From NCBI RefSeq assembly GCF_042434395.1, contig NZ_JBHLTP010000013.1, forward strand, positions 124,001-188,000: a DNA stretch of 64,000 bases. Reading direction: 5' to 3'. The notes under the pieces are model-generated. The model saw only the letters and a program-made list of their open reading frames with translations, was not told where the DNA came from and searched no databases. The position numbers were made by a program, and so were the translations under genes. This document shows, one piece after another, positions 16,601-24,492 of the stretch (positions are counted from its first letter, which is position 1; each line of letters starts with the position of its first letter). The DNA is from Pontibacillus salicampi. GTDB taxonomy: Bacteria > Bacillota > Bacilli > Bacillales > BH030062.

Positions 16601-17038
16601 ATGTCTAACGATATTTTAAAGCCTGAAAACATTATGTTGAACAAAAGCTTGTCCGGGAAAGAAGAAGCAATCCGTTATGTTGGTGGGATTCTAAACGAGC
16701 AGGGCTATGTGGATAAGAATTACGTAGAGGAAATGTTAAAGCGTGAAGAGATTACCTCTACCTTTATGGGGAACTATGTTGCAATTCCACATGGCACAGA
16801 AGAGGCAAAGCATTCCGTTCATGAAACAGGTATTACTGTGGTGACAGTACCGGAAGGGGTAGATTTTGGAGGCGGCAATATCGTGAAACTACTGATTGGA
16901 ATTGCCGGAAAAGGGAATGAGCATTTAGAAATTTTATCCCAAATTGCAATTGTATGCTCTGAGGAAGAGAATATTGATAAAATTATTGGCGCCAATACAA
17001 AAGAAGAAGTCATTGAGATGTTTAGTGAGGTGAACTAA
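16601..17038 (+). CDS. mtlF: PTS mannitol-specific EIIA component
   Basis: A 145-residue EIIA protein that carries phosphate from HPr to MtlA. The active histidine is in GNYVAIPHGTEEAKHSV. The start at 16601 has AAAGGAG 8 bases upstream and lies 13 bases after the mtlR stop; the open frame back to 16562 overlaps mtlR and lacks a site. mtlD begins on the base after its stop codon, showing tight coupling. Length and motifs are normal for MtlF. Confidence 0.94.
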   Translation: MSNDILKPENIMLNKSLSGKEEAIRYVGGILNEQGYVDKNYVEEMLKREEITSTFMGNYVAIPHGTEEAKHSVHETGITVVTVPEGVDFGGGNIVKLLIGIAGKGNEHLEILSQIAIVCSEEENIDKIIGANTKEEVIEMFSEVN

Positions 17039-18181
17039 ATGATTGCAGTGCATTTCGGAGCGGGGAACATTGGCCGTGGGTTTATTGGTTCCTTATTGTA
17101 CGATGCTGGATATGAAACAGTGTTTGTTGATGTGAACGAGACACTGATCAATGGCATCAATGAACAAGGAGCCTACACGATTGAGCTAGCAGGTCAAAAA
17201 GAGGAAAAAGTGGTAACTAATATTGCGGGATTGAACAGCAGAACGCAGCCGGAAGCAGTAAAAGAAGCCATCCAAAAAGCAGATGTTATTACAACGGCAG
17301 TTGGACCACAGATCTTACCTATAATAGCGAAGACAGTAGCTGAAGGCTTAGAGAAGCGCGTACAAACGAATGCATCTCCTATTAATATTATCGCGTGTGA
17401 GAATATGATTGGCGGCAGTGAAGCTCTTCGGGAAAGTGTCTTAGAGAATGTAGAAGAGTCACTAAGGGCAGAGGTGGATCAAACCTTTGGCTTCCCTAAT
17501 GCAGCAGTCGATCGAATTGTTCCAGAGCAGCATAACGAGAATCCTCTTACAGTGAAGGTGGAGCCTTATTATGAATGGGTAGTGGAAACCTCCCGTATTA
17601 AAGGAGATCGTCCAGATGTAGCTGGCATTAAATATGTAGAAGAACTTACTCCATATATAGAGCGGAAGCTATTTACTGTTAATACAGGTCACGCTGCCGC
17701 AGCTTACCTTGGAAGCTATTACGATCATAAAACAATTAAACAAGCTATGGATAACCCTGAAGTCAAAGAGAAGGTCCGTTCTACCTTACAAGAAACTGGT
17801 GAGGTGCTGATAGAGAAGTATAACTTTGGGCGGGAAGAACATCAAGCTTACATTAATACGATCATTGAGCGCTACTTAAATCCTGATTTATCAGATGATG
17901 TGACTCGTGTGGCAAGAGCTCCAAAACGAAAGCTTGGACCCAACGATCGCCTAGTTCGTCCTGCTTTAGCATACTCACACCTTTTCAGGGAAGAACCGAA
18001 GCATCTGGCAGAGGTTATTGCAGCGGCGCTCCTTTATAAAAACGAGAATGATCCAGAAGCTGTCGCATTACAAACATCTATACAAGAGCAAGGTGTTCGA
18101 AAAGCATTTCAAGAGATATCTGAAGTAGAGGATGAAGCGTTCCTTCACCTTGTGGAAACCTGTTATGGGAAGATGACATAA
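17039..18181 (+). CDS. mtlD: Mannitol-1-phosphate 5-dehydrogenase
   Basis: A 380-residue NAD-dependent polyol dehydrogenase that oxidises mannitol-1-phosphate to fructose-6-phosphate. The N-terminal dinucleotide motif is HFGAGNIGRGFIG. IACENMIGGSEALRESV and KLFTVNTGHAAAAYLG (with the catalytic Lys/His region) are typical of MtlD. Its ATG follows the mtlF TAA with no gap; GTGAGGTGA just upstream supplies the site. It is the last gene of the mtl operon, followed by a strong hairpin at 18203-18237. Confidence 0.95.
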   Translation: MIAVHFGAGNIGRGFIGSLLYDAGYETVFVDVNETLINGINEQGAYTIELAGQKEEKVVTNIAGLNSRTQPEAVKEAIQKADVITTAVGPQILPIIAKTVAEGLEKRVQTNASPINIIACENMIGGSEALRESVLENVEESLRAEVDQTFGFPNAAVDRIVPEQHNENPLTVKVEPYYEWVVETSRIKGDRPDVAGIKYVEELTPYIERKLFTVNTGHAAAAYLGSYYDHKTIKQAMDNPEVKEKVRSTLQETGEVLIEKYNFGREEHQAYINTIIERYLNPDLSDDVTRVARAPKRKLGPNDRLVRPALAYSHLFREEPKHLAEVIAAALLYKNENDPEAVALQTSIQEQGVRKAFQEISEVEDEAFLHLVETCYGKMT

Positions 18182-18202
18182 TAGATGGAAGAGATTCTAA
18201 AA

Positions 18203-18237
18203 GGGTGGCAAACCTGACGCATTCAGGTTTGCCGCCC
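18203..18237 (+). terminator. Hairpin after mtlD
   Basis: GGCAAACCTGA pairs perfectly with TCAGGTTTGCC, with a GGG/CCC extension. There is no T run, only CATTTGT. Confidence 0.55.
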
Positions 18238-18312
18238 CATTTGTATTCAGAAGGAAAGTACACTAGAAATGGAGAATAATTATACAAAATGTAAACGATG
18301 GGTGGAAAAGAC

Positions 18313-18762
18313 GTGACACAATATATATATATTGCCTCGCCTGTAAAACTTCCTCAAGGGTGCTTTGGTCATACTCCTATTTCAGCTGAAACCCCAAATG
18401 TGTTTAACAGTGAGTTTGACTACACACATTTATATTTTGAGAATAATTACGATAGCATTATAAAACGAAAATTTACTTATAGCCCCCACTTCACATATAA
18501 CTACCAAGTGGCCGCAGCTGCTAACGACATACCTTTGAAATCCTGTATAAAAGGAACTAGGGAAGAGGAGAAATGTCTAGAATTACTTTATTCCTATATA
18601 ACTGAGGCTATGAAAGCAAGTGGCACGCTACAATATTTCACTTGTGTAAGCGGGAAAGAAGACTCGGAACGGTTGATACAACGCAAAGTGAACTGGAATG
18701 ACCTACAAGAACCTTATGACCTTGTGCTAGATGATAGGGAATATTGGGAGATTACCTTTTAA
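18313..18762 (+). CDS. Conserved hypothetical protein
   Basis: A 149-residue soluble protein with no signal peptide, membrane helix or known catalytic motif. The sequence is rich in Tyr/Phe and starts with a strand-like YIYIASPVKLPQGCFG. It contains FDYTHLYFENNYDS and SPHFTYNYQVAAAAN, and ends DLVLDDREYWEITF. I recall similar short proteins in other Bacillaceae but know no function. The start is uncertain: GTG 18313 has GGTGGA seven bases upstream, while ATG 18298 has no site. It stands alone, separated from mtlD by a hairpin. Confidence 0.65.
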   Translation: MTQYIYIASPVKLPQGCFGHTPISAETPNVFNSEFDYTHLYFENNYDSIIKRKFTYSPHFTYNYQVAAAANDIPLKSCIKGTREEEKCLELLYSYITEAMKASGTLQYFTCVSGKEDSERLIQRKVNWNDLQEPYDLVLDDREYWEITF

Positions 18763-18976
18763 TCTACCATTTTGCTAAAACGATAAAAACCGTGCTTCTA
18801 ATGCATTAATATATTCTTCCTATCGGAAGTGAATTTAAGTAACGCTTCTATGTGGGGGTGGAGATATGGTTGGTCCCCTCCCTGATACACGAATCGGCCC
18901 CATTTCCATACCTTCCACTATCTCCCATATATGCGATAACAAACATCTACATGTTCATCATTATTATAGCCATGTG

Positions 18977-19972
18977 TTATAGAGGCTGATATGGTAATGG
19001 GGCGTTAGGGGAGATGAATCCTTTTTCTACTAACTCTTCCCAAAATTCTTTAGGGATTTCTCTTTGAATCATCTCTATATCCTCTATAATTCGGTCTGGT
19101 CTTGTTGATCCAGGGATGATGGAGCTGACGGCTGGGTGAGCGGTTGAGAATTGCAAAGCAGCTGCTTTTAATGGGACATCATAGCGTTGGCCAATGTCAT
19201 TTAATTGTTTAACTGTTTCCTTAATAGAAGCTTTTGCCTTTGCGTAATTAAAATACTCTCCTCCAAGTAGTGCGCCTGAATTGTACGGACTTCCCACTAC
19301 TATATCTACATTTTTTTGCTCTGCTGTGTCCATCATGCGCTGTAAGGCTTTTTCATGCTGCAGTAGCGTGTATTGAGTAGCCGACAGACATATATCTGGC
19401 TGCGTTTCCTCGAGCTCCATGGCTATTTCAATTGGTTCCGTTGTATTAACACCCAGTCCCCAAGAACGAATAACACCTTCTTCACGAAGGCGGGTCAATA
19501 CTTGAAAGGCTCCCTTTCTAGCTTCATCAAATTTTTCAACCCAGCTATCACCATGAAAGTCTGGAGACACATCGTGCACAAAAACAAAATCTAATCGGTC
19601 GGTTTTTAAACGCTCCAAACTTTGTTCAATGGATCGTTTCGTCGCATCTTCTGTGTAATCGGTTATCACTCTGTTGTTTCGAGCGTATTGAAACAGGCCT
19701 TCTTTTTCCACTTTTTCATCCGTTACATAACGGCCTACCTTACTACTTAGAACGTATTCATCTCGATTATATTTGGATAACATATCACCGAGACGCATTT
19801 CTGCTAAACCTGCTCCATAAAAAGGGGCAGTATCAAAGTAGCGAACCCCTTCATCCCATGCGGTTTGAATCGTTTGTTGAGCCTCTTCTTCCGGAACCTC
19901 CCGGAACATATTCCCAAGGGGGGCGGTTCCTAATCCCACTCTATGCTGTAGTGCTGTTATAAGCGACTTCAT
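18977..19972 (-). CDS. Aldo/keto reductase
   Basis: A 331-residue NAD(P)H-dependent oxidoreductase of the aldo-keto reductase superfamily (TIM barrel). The catalytic tetrad is visible: Asp and Tyr in RYFDTAPFYGAGLAEMRLG, Lys in VLSSKVGR, His in FVFVHDVSPD. The C-terminal cofactor-binding loop is SSIIPGSTRPDRIIEDI. It resembles the D-threo-aldose/L-fucose dehydrogenase and pyridoxal 4-dehydrogenase branch; the substrate cannot be fixed. The site is AGGGA before the ATG. No terminator is clear downstream. The AraC-family gene upstream on the same strand is separated by its own terminator, so it may be a regulator (inference). Confidence 0.88.
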   Translation of the reverse strand: MKSLITALQHRVGLGTAPLGNMFREVPEEEAQQTIQTAWDEGVRYFDTAPFYGAGLAEMRLGDMLSKYNRDEYVLSSKVGRYVTDEKVEKEGLFQYARNNRVITDYTEDATKRSIEQSLERLKTDRLDFVFVHDVSPDFHGDSWVEKFDEARKGAFQVLTRLREEGVIRSWGLGVNTTEPIEIAMELEETQPDICLSATQYTLLQHEKALQRMMDTAEQKNVDIVVGSPYNSGALLGGEYFNYAKAKASIKETVKQLNDIGQRYDVPLKAAALQFSTAHPAVSSIIPGSTRPDRIIEDIEMIQREIPKEFWEELVEKGFISPNAPLPYQPL

Positions 19973-20051
19973 GTAATCCCTCCATTATCCGTTTATTAGT
20001 ATATATCCTGTAAAAAAAGGAATGAAACAAGGTACAAAAAGAAGGGACAAT

Positions 20052-20090
20052 AAAAAAACACTCCAACCAATTTCTTCGTTAGAGTGTTTC
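20052..20090 (-). terminator. Terminator after the AraC gene
   Basis: On the minus strand AAACACTC pairs with GAGTGTTT across a long loop, followed by a T run. Confidence 0.7.
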
Positions 20091-20114
20091 CTTATCAGTC
20101 CATCTGCTAGTCTG

Positions 20115-20849
20115 TTAAGCATGCTGTTCTCTGAACTCTTTAGGGGTAATCCCTACATATTTCTTAAATAAGGAAGTGAAATAGCTCTGATTGCAAAAGC
20201 AGAATAGAGTAGCGATTTCTGATATGGAATTGTTTGTGTGAAGCAGGAAGTGCTTAGATTCATCAATCCGTTTTTGATTAATGAACTGAACGATAGAAAC
20301 GCCGACCTCTTTTTTAAATAGGTGAGAGAGGTAGCTTGGGCTGACATAGCTGTTTTCCGCAATCATATCCAGGGTCAAATCCTTCAGTATGTGCTCATGG
20401 ATATAAGCGATAGCTTGATTCACGATTTTACTGTATGGAGTCTGCTGTTGTTCATGTAGTAAATGAACAAAATGTCTTAAGATTTCATATTCCATCTGTT
20501 CCAATGTTTCATAATCTTGAACCCGTTCAATTTCCAGGACGCAGGCATCTTGTAAATGAAAGGCTTGTTCTGGCTGAACGCCACCCTTAATAACAGCTCT
20601 TGTAAAAAGTGTACAAGAGGAGATGAGAGAATTTTTTAGTGAGCGTATTGGTTTTTCTGCTAACTGTGGGCGATATTCTTTGTTCATGCTTTTTAAAATG
20701 GTTAACGCTTTATCTGCATCGCCTTCACTAACAGAAGTGAGTAGTTGTTTTTCTAGTAAATAAGAAGGGTGGAGGTATTCTGATTCGCGATTATTTATAC
20801 GAATCTGCATAAATGAATCGATCATAGATTGTTTGATAGAAGTGCTCAT
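20115..20849 (-). CDS. AraC-family transcriptional regulator
   Basis: A 244-residue regulator. The C-terminal ~100 residues hold two AraC-type HTHs: LTLDMIAENSYVSPSYLSHL with FKKEVGVS, then SEIATLFCFCNQSYFTSLFK with KYVGITPKEFR. The N-terminal ~140 residues are helical with no recognised sensor fold, similar to YesN-like or short AraC proteins. ATG 20849 is preferred because GGGGGA lies just before it; the open frame reaches 20867. The inverted repeat at 20893-20912 upstream may be its operator. The target is unknown; the aldo-keto reductase next door is one candidate. Confidence 0.85.
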   Translation of the reverse strand: MSTSIKQSMIDSFMQIRINNRESEYLHPSYLLEKQLLTSVSEGDADKALTILKSMNKEYRPQLAEKPIRSLKNSLISSCTLFTRAVIKGGVQPEQAFHLQDACVLEIERVQDYETLEQMEYEILRHFVHLLHEQQQTPYSKIVNQAIAYIHEHILKDLTLDMIAENSYVSPSYLSHLFKKEVGVSIVQFINQKRIDESKHFLLHTNNSISEIATLFCFCNQSYFTSLFKKYVGITPKEFREQHA

Positions 20850-20892
20850 ACTGTCCCCCGCAAACATAAGAAATTTTTACATTACACCTAAC

Positions 20893-20912
20893 AGCGTTAC
20901 GAAAATAACGCT
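20893..20912. promoter_or_regulatory. Inverted repeat upstream of the AraC gene
   Basis: AGCGTTA and TAACGCT flank CGAAAA, about 45 bases upstream of the AraC gene start. It is a possible operator. The remaining gap up to 21117 shows nothing recognisable. Confidence 0.35.
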
Positions 20913-21116
20913 ATCGTAATGTTAACCTCACAAGGGCTCAGGAACCTCCGTAACCCCTTATGGGTACCTATTTATCGAATATTCTTACTTATAATTGTAA
21001 GCGATTTCTCCGCAATTGCAAAGCGATATTTGTAAAAAATTAGATACCAAGGGGAATGTTAGTGAAATATTATTATAGATGCACGGGAAAGTGGGGGGTT
21101 ATAGACTTCACAATAG

Positions 21117-21148
21117 AAAAAGCGCTTCAGAAAGAAGCGCCTTTTGTA
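21117..21148 (-). terminator. Terminator after the tandem-GNAT gene
   Basis: On the minus strand GGCGCTTC and GAAGCGCT pair, followed by TTTTTC. Confidence 0.8.
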
Positions 21149-22021
21149 CTATGATAGTATTTTTTCATAGGCATAAATCGTTGGTCCTTCTAGAAAACCA
21201 ATATGCGAGAATAGTTTTTCGGCTCCAGGATTTGCATTGCGTACTGAAATGGTGACAAGGTCTAATTCGTAAGTTGTAAAGGCGTGTTGCAGGGTATGTT
21301 GAATAAGCTGCTCGCCAATACCTTGATTCTGCTCATCCTCCTTGACGAATAGAAAGCAAATATCTCCCTCATTGGTCCCCTCGATTTGTTCAAAGAAGAT
21401 ATAACCAAGCACCTCGTCATCCTTCTTATAACACCATAAATGAAATAAAGGGTAACGTTGTAAATGAATCATTTCATCAAGAGAATAAAAAGCAGCAGAA
21501 GGGTGTAGTTGTTCCACTCCTTCATAATCGTTATCCACATAGGACTGGATTGCTGCGTTGTCCTCTGAGGTTTCTTTCCAAGTGGATTTAGGCATAAGCA
21601 AGGTTTTCTCAATATTGTAGCAATAGAACTGCTTCGCTTCTGCAAATCGCGTCAGCTTCTCATTCTGTTTATAAAAGGCAATTTTTACAGCGGGAAGGTG
21701 GGCCTCAATGGTAGGAATTACAATATTCCATAACTCCTCAAGGACCATATCGGCATCTTTGCTCGATGTAAAGGGGCCAAGCATACGGGCAAATTGGTGC
21801 TGAAAGAAGGGCAGCAGGCCAATAAAGCCAATGATTTCACCGTCTTGTCTGGCGACCCAGGCCATTCGTTCATCTAATGTTAGAAGCGGGGCGAGCTGTT
21901 CATGTATGGCTTCTTGTTCCGTTTCTAACCACGCTACAAAATGATGGTCGTAATCGTTCATTTGAGCTAACCACTGTGATACCTCAGGCAATTCCTCGTA
22001 CGTCAACGGAAAAATATCCAC
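21149..22021 (-). CDS. Tandem GNAT-type N-acetyltransferase
   Basis: A 290-residue protein with two GNAT-like halves. The C-terminal half (~150-290) is a standard acetyltransferase: FVKEDEQNQGIGEQLIQHTL is the acetyl-CoA pyrophosphate loop (Q/RxxGxG/A) and GAEKLFSHIGF the family's C-terminal signature. The N-terminal half (WVARQDGEIIGFIGLLPFF) looks like a degenerate GNAT without the acetyl-CoA loop. The acceptor is unknown. GTG 22021 is preferred because GGGAGG lies 7 bases before it, while ATG 22036 has no site. It is a single-gene unit with a terminator at 21117-21148. Confidence 0.82.
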   Translation of the reverse strand: MDIFPLTYEELPEVSQWLAQMNDYDHHFVAWLETEQEAIHEQLAPLLTLDERMAWVARQDGEIIGFIGLLPFFQHQFARMLGPFTSSKDADMVLEELWNIVIPTIEAHLPAVKIAFYKQNEKLTRFAEAKQFYCYNIEKTLLMPKSTWKETSEDNAAIQSYVDNDYEGVEQLHPSAAFYSLDEMIHLQRYPLFHLWCYKKDDEVLGYIFFEQIEGTNEGDICFLFVKEDEQNQGIGEQLIQHTLQHAFTTYELDLVTISVRNANPGAEKLFSHIGFLEGPTIYAYEKILS

Positions 22022-22176
22022 ATCATTACCTCCCATACTATTTGTTCATTAACTGTATCAAACTCATTTTGTTAAGAGAAGGGAAACCATAGATAATCAA
22101 GAGAATCGATAGGATTGTATGCTGTAATTTCGGGTACAAATAACATATGGTACGTACGAGAGGGGGATTATCTTCA

Positions 22177-23832
22177 TTGAGATATACAGCACTTTATCGC
22201 ATCACCATTATTGTATTTATGGCAGTAAAATTTCTATGGCAAATATTTTGGTTTCACAAGCTGCATCGTATTTGGGATGAATCAAATCGTTCTAAATGGG
22301 AATCCCTGCTCGTCAAGCAAGCAAAGGAGTATCGAAGAAGGGCATTACAGTTAGAAGGATTGCTAATTAAGGTAGGACAATTTCTAAGTACTCGGGCAGA
22401 CCTTCTGCCAGCCGTTTTCTTAAAGGAACTGGAGGGTTTAGTGGATCGGGTAGAATCGGTTCCCTTTGAGAAATCCAAGAGAATAGTAGAGGAAGACTGG
22501 AACACGGACCTGTATCACTACGTGGAGGAGATAAGCAGTGAGCCTGTGGCTTCTGCTTCCATTGGAGAAGTGTACAAGGCAACATTGAAGGATGGTAGAA
22601 CAGTCGCTATTAAAGTGCAGCGCTATCGTGTAGATAAAATTTTTCATACGGATTTTAAAGCAATGCGTATTGTATTCTGGATTCTTTCCCGCGTCTCATC
22701 CATTGGGAAAAAAGCAGATCTTGGTGAGCTATACAGAGAGCTTGTACTAGTGGTGGGGAAAGAGCTGGATTTTGAACAGGAGCTGAAGCATTCCCTTTAT
22801 TTCAAGCAACGCTTTGATGGATTTGAGGGGGTTTATGTCCCTGATTATGACGAGGAACTCTCCACTAAACGTGTACTTGTGATGGAGTGGATTAATGGGG
22901 TTAAAATTACCGATAGTACCTTCATTCAACAACATAATCTAGACCGGGAGCAAATCGCTAGGCGGGTATTCGACCTTTTTGTAGAACAGCTGGTAACCGA
23001 TGGGATGTTCCATGCAGATCCACATGCGGGAAATCTGATGCTGCGCTCTGATGGTACGATAGTTATGATTGACTACGGAATGGTCGGGGAAATAAGTAAA
23101 GAGGATGCAAGCTATATCCGTCTTATGATTCAAGGCTTTATTCTAGATGATTACGATCAGGTAATTCACGCTTTGCAGGATATGGACTTCTTGTTACCAC
23201 ATGCGAATAAGCAGAAAGTGAAGAAGCTGTTAAAAGAAACAGCTGATATGTATTTGCAGGGGGACTTCGAGAAGTTTGATCAGCACGTTATGAATCAAAT
23301 TATGGATGATTTGCAGGAATTTGTGAAAGAGCAGCCTATCCAGCTTCCAGCGGATTACGCCTTTTTAGGGAGAGCGTCCTCTATTGTAATAGGTGTATTG
23401 ACCTCCATTTATCCAAGTATTGATTTAATGAAATGGGGTAAGCCTGTTATTAAAGATTGGGTGTCAGGAGGCGAGTCCGATGCATCTTTATATACAGAGG
23501 TAATAAAAGATGCGGCGAAGCCATTATTATCGCTTCCAAAATCCATTAATCAGTATTTAACAGATGGCGAACAGCAGCGAGCCTTCGACCAACGTCAGCA
23601 ACAGCATAGGCTTTTTCATCAATATTACGTATTTTACGCCCTTCTTTCCTTTTTGAGTGGAGCAGCGGGTATCGGAACCGCCCTATATGGATACAGCAGG
23701 CTGCCAGATTGGGGCTTTTCAACCAGTCTGGTCATTGGAGGGGTAGGAATGGTGGGTCTTATCTTTTTTGCCGTTGTTCATTTCAGATCTATTCAATCCA
23801 TAACGGAAGACAGGAGGAATAAAAGTGAGTGA
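22177..23832 (+). CDS. AarF/UbiB-family (ABC1) atypical kinase
   Basis: A 551-residue ABC1/ADCK/UbiB-type protein kinase-like ATPase. The KxGQ motif is LLIKVGQFLSTR. The nucleotide-binding part is PVASASIGEVYKATLKDG with the invariant Lys in AIKVQR. The catalytic and metal motifs are HADPHAGNLMLRSDG and IVMIDYGMVGEI. Two hydrophobic helices end the protein, so it is membrane-anchored at the C-terminus. UbiB relatives support isoprenoid-quinone and lipid homeostasis; the role in menaquinone-using Bacillus is not settled. Start TTG 22177 has GAGGGGG upstream; ATG 22147 has none. The stop overlaps the next gene by 8 bases, indicating coupling. Confidence 0.88.
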   Translation: MRYTALYRITIIVFMAVKFLWQIFWFHKLHRIWDESNRSKWESLLVKQAKEYRRRALQLEGLLIKVGQFLSTRADLLPAVFLKELEGLVDRVESVPFEKSKRIVEEDWNTDLYHYVEEISSEPVASASIGEVYKATLKDGRTVAIKVQRYRVDKIFHTDFKAMRIVFWILSRVSSIGKKADLGELYRELVLVVGKELDFEQELKHSLYFKQRFDGFEGVYVPDYDEELSTKRVLVMEWINGVKITDSTFIQQHNLDREQIARRVFDLFVEQLVTDGMFHADPHAGNLMLRSDGTIVMIDYGMVGEISKEDASYIRLMIQGFILDDYDQVIHALQDMDFLLPHANKQKVKKLLKETADMYLQGDFEKFDQHVMNQIMDDLQEFVKEQPIQLPADYAFLGRASSIVIGVLTSIYPSIDLMKWGKPVIKDWVSGGESDASLYTEVIKDAAKPLLSLPKSINQYLTDGEQQRAFDQRQQQHRLFHQYYVFYALLSFLSGAAGIGTALYGYSRLPDWGFSTSLVIGGVGMVGLIFFAVVHFRSIQSITEDRRNKSE

Positions 23833-24127
23833 TTTATTGAAGAAAGGTTTTTACATTGGTCTAGGAGCAGCAGTGAGCGGTAAGGAAAGAGCGCAAAGGA
23901 TGCTAGATGAGCTAGTAGATAAAGGGCAAGTAACTCCGAAAGAGGCAAAGGAAATGCTAAACTCTTTTAAAGAAAAAGGGGAAAAGCAAAATGAGAAATG
24001 GACGAATCAATCCGAAGGCTATTTCCGAAATATGATACAAGAGCTTGGTTTCGTTACAAAAGAAGATTATCAAGTTTTGGAATCACGGATTGAGGCGCTG
24101 GAGGAGCAATTAAGGTCTAAAGAATAG
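23825..24127 (+). CDS. Phasin-like (PhaF-type) small coiled-coil protein
   Basis: A 100-residue, highly charged helical protein. LLKKGFYIGLGAAVSGKERA is a short amphipathic N-terminus, followed by a helix with VTPKEAKEMLNSF and a C-terminal coiled coil (LESRIEALEEQLRSKE). This resembles the PhaF/PhaI polyhydroxyalkanoate-granule family often found beside AarF genes. No PHA genes are in the window, so a granule role is unproven. It is translated from GTG 23825 with GGAGG upstream, overlapping the kinase stop. Terminator 24136-24170 ends the two-gene operon. Confidence 0.75.
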   Translation: MSDLLKKGFYIGLGAAVSGKERAQRMLDELVDKGQVTPKEAKEMLNSFKEKGEKQNEKWTNQSEGYFRNMIQELGFVTKEDYQVLESRIEALEEQLRSKE

Positions 24128-24135
24128 GGAGGAAG

Positions 24136-24170
24136 AGACATGTACCCCAATAGGTGCATGTCTTTTTTTA
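24136..24170 (+). terminator. Terminator after the aarF operon
   Basis: AGACATGTACC pairs with GGTGCATGTCT and is followed by seven T. Confidence 0.88.
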
Positions 24171-24272
24171 TTCGTTCCAAAGTTATAAGAAAATAATAGA
24201 TTAGCAGCATGAATGAAATGCCATTTTTCCTGTTTCTTTTTCCTCTATCGACTTTTGTTCCTTATTTATCCA

Positions 24273-24294
24273 TTTGATCAAACGTTTAATCAAA
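24273..24294. promoter_or_regulatory. 22-bp near-perfect palindrome upstream of the M4 protease gene
   Basis: TTTGATCAAACG and TTTAATCAAA together form a 22-bp dyad with only one mismatched pair around an AAACGTTT core. It lies 199 bases upstream of the protease start and looks like a TetR-family operator. The rest of the 24171-24492 gap is T/C-rich and shows no gene. Confidence 0.45.
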
Positions 24295-24492
24295 CAGGAG
24301 TCTATCCCCTCCCAGACACTTCTTGGCTCTTTGTTAGCTATCCTTTGCCGTTCTGACCTATCTGACCCTTTTTCGCAAATTTTGTCGAATTAACCCTTTT
24401 CCATCCTTTTCTTCTATGCTCATTTTCCCAAAGCAATAGCGTGCCACGTCTGCTAGCATGAAGGACATACTTGAATTGGGAGGGAGTAACAT

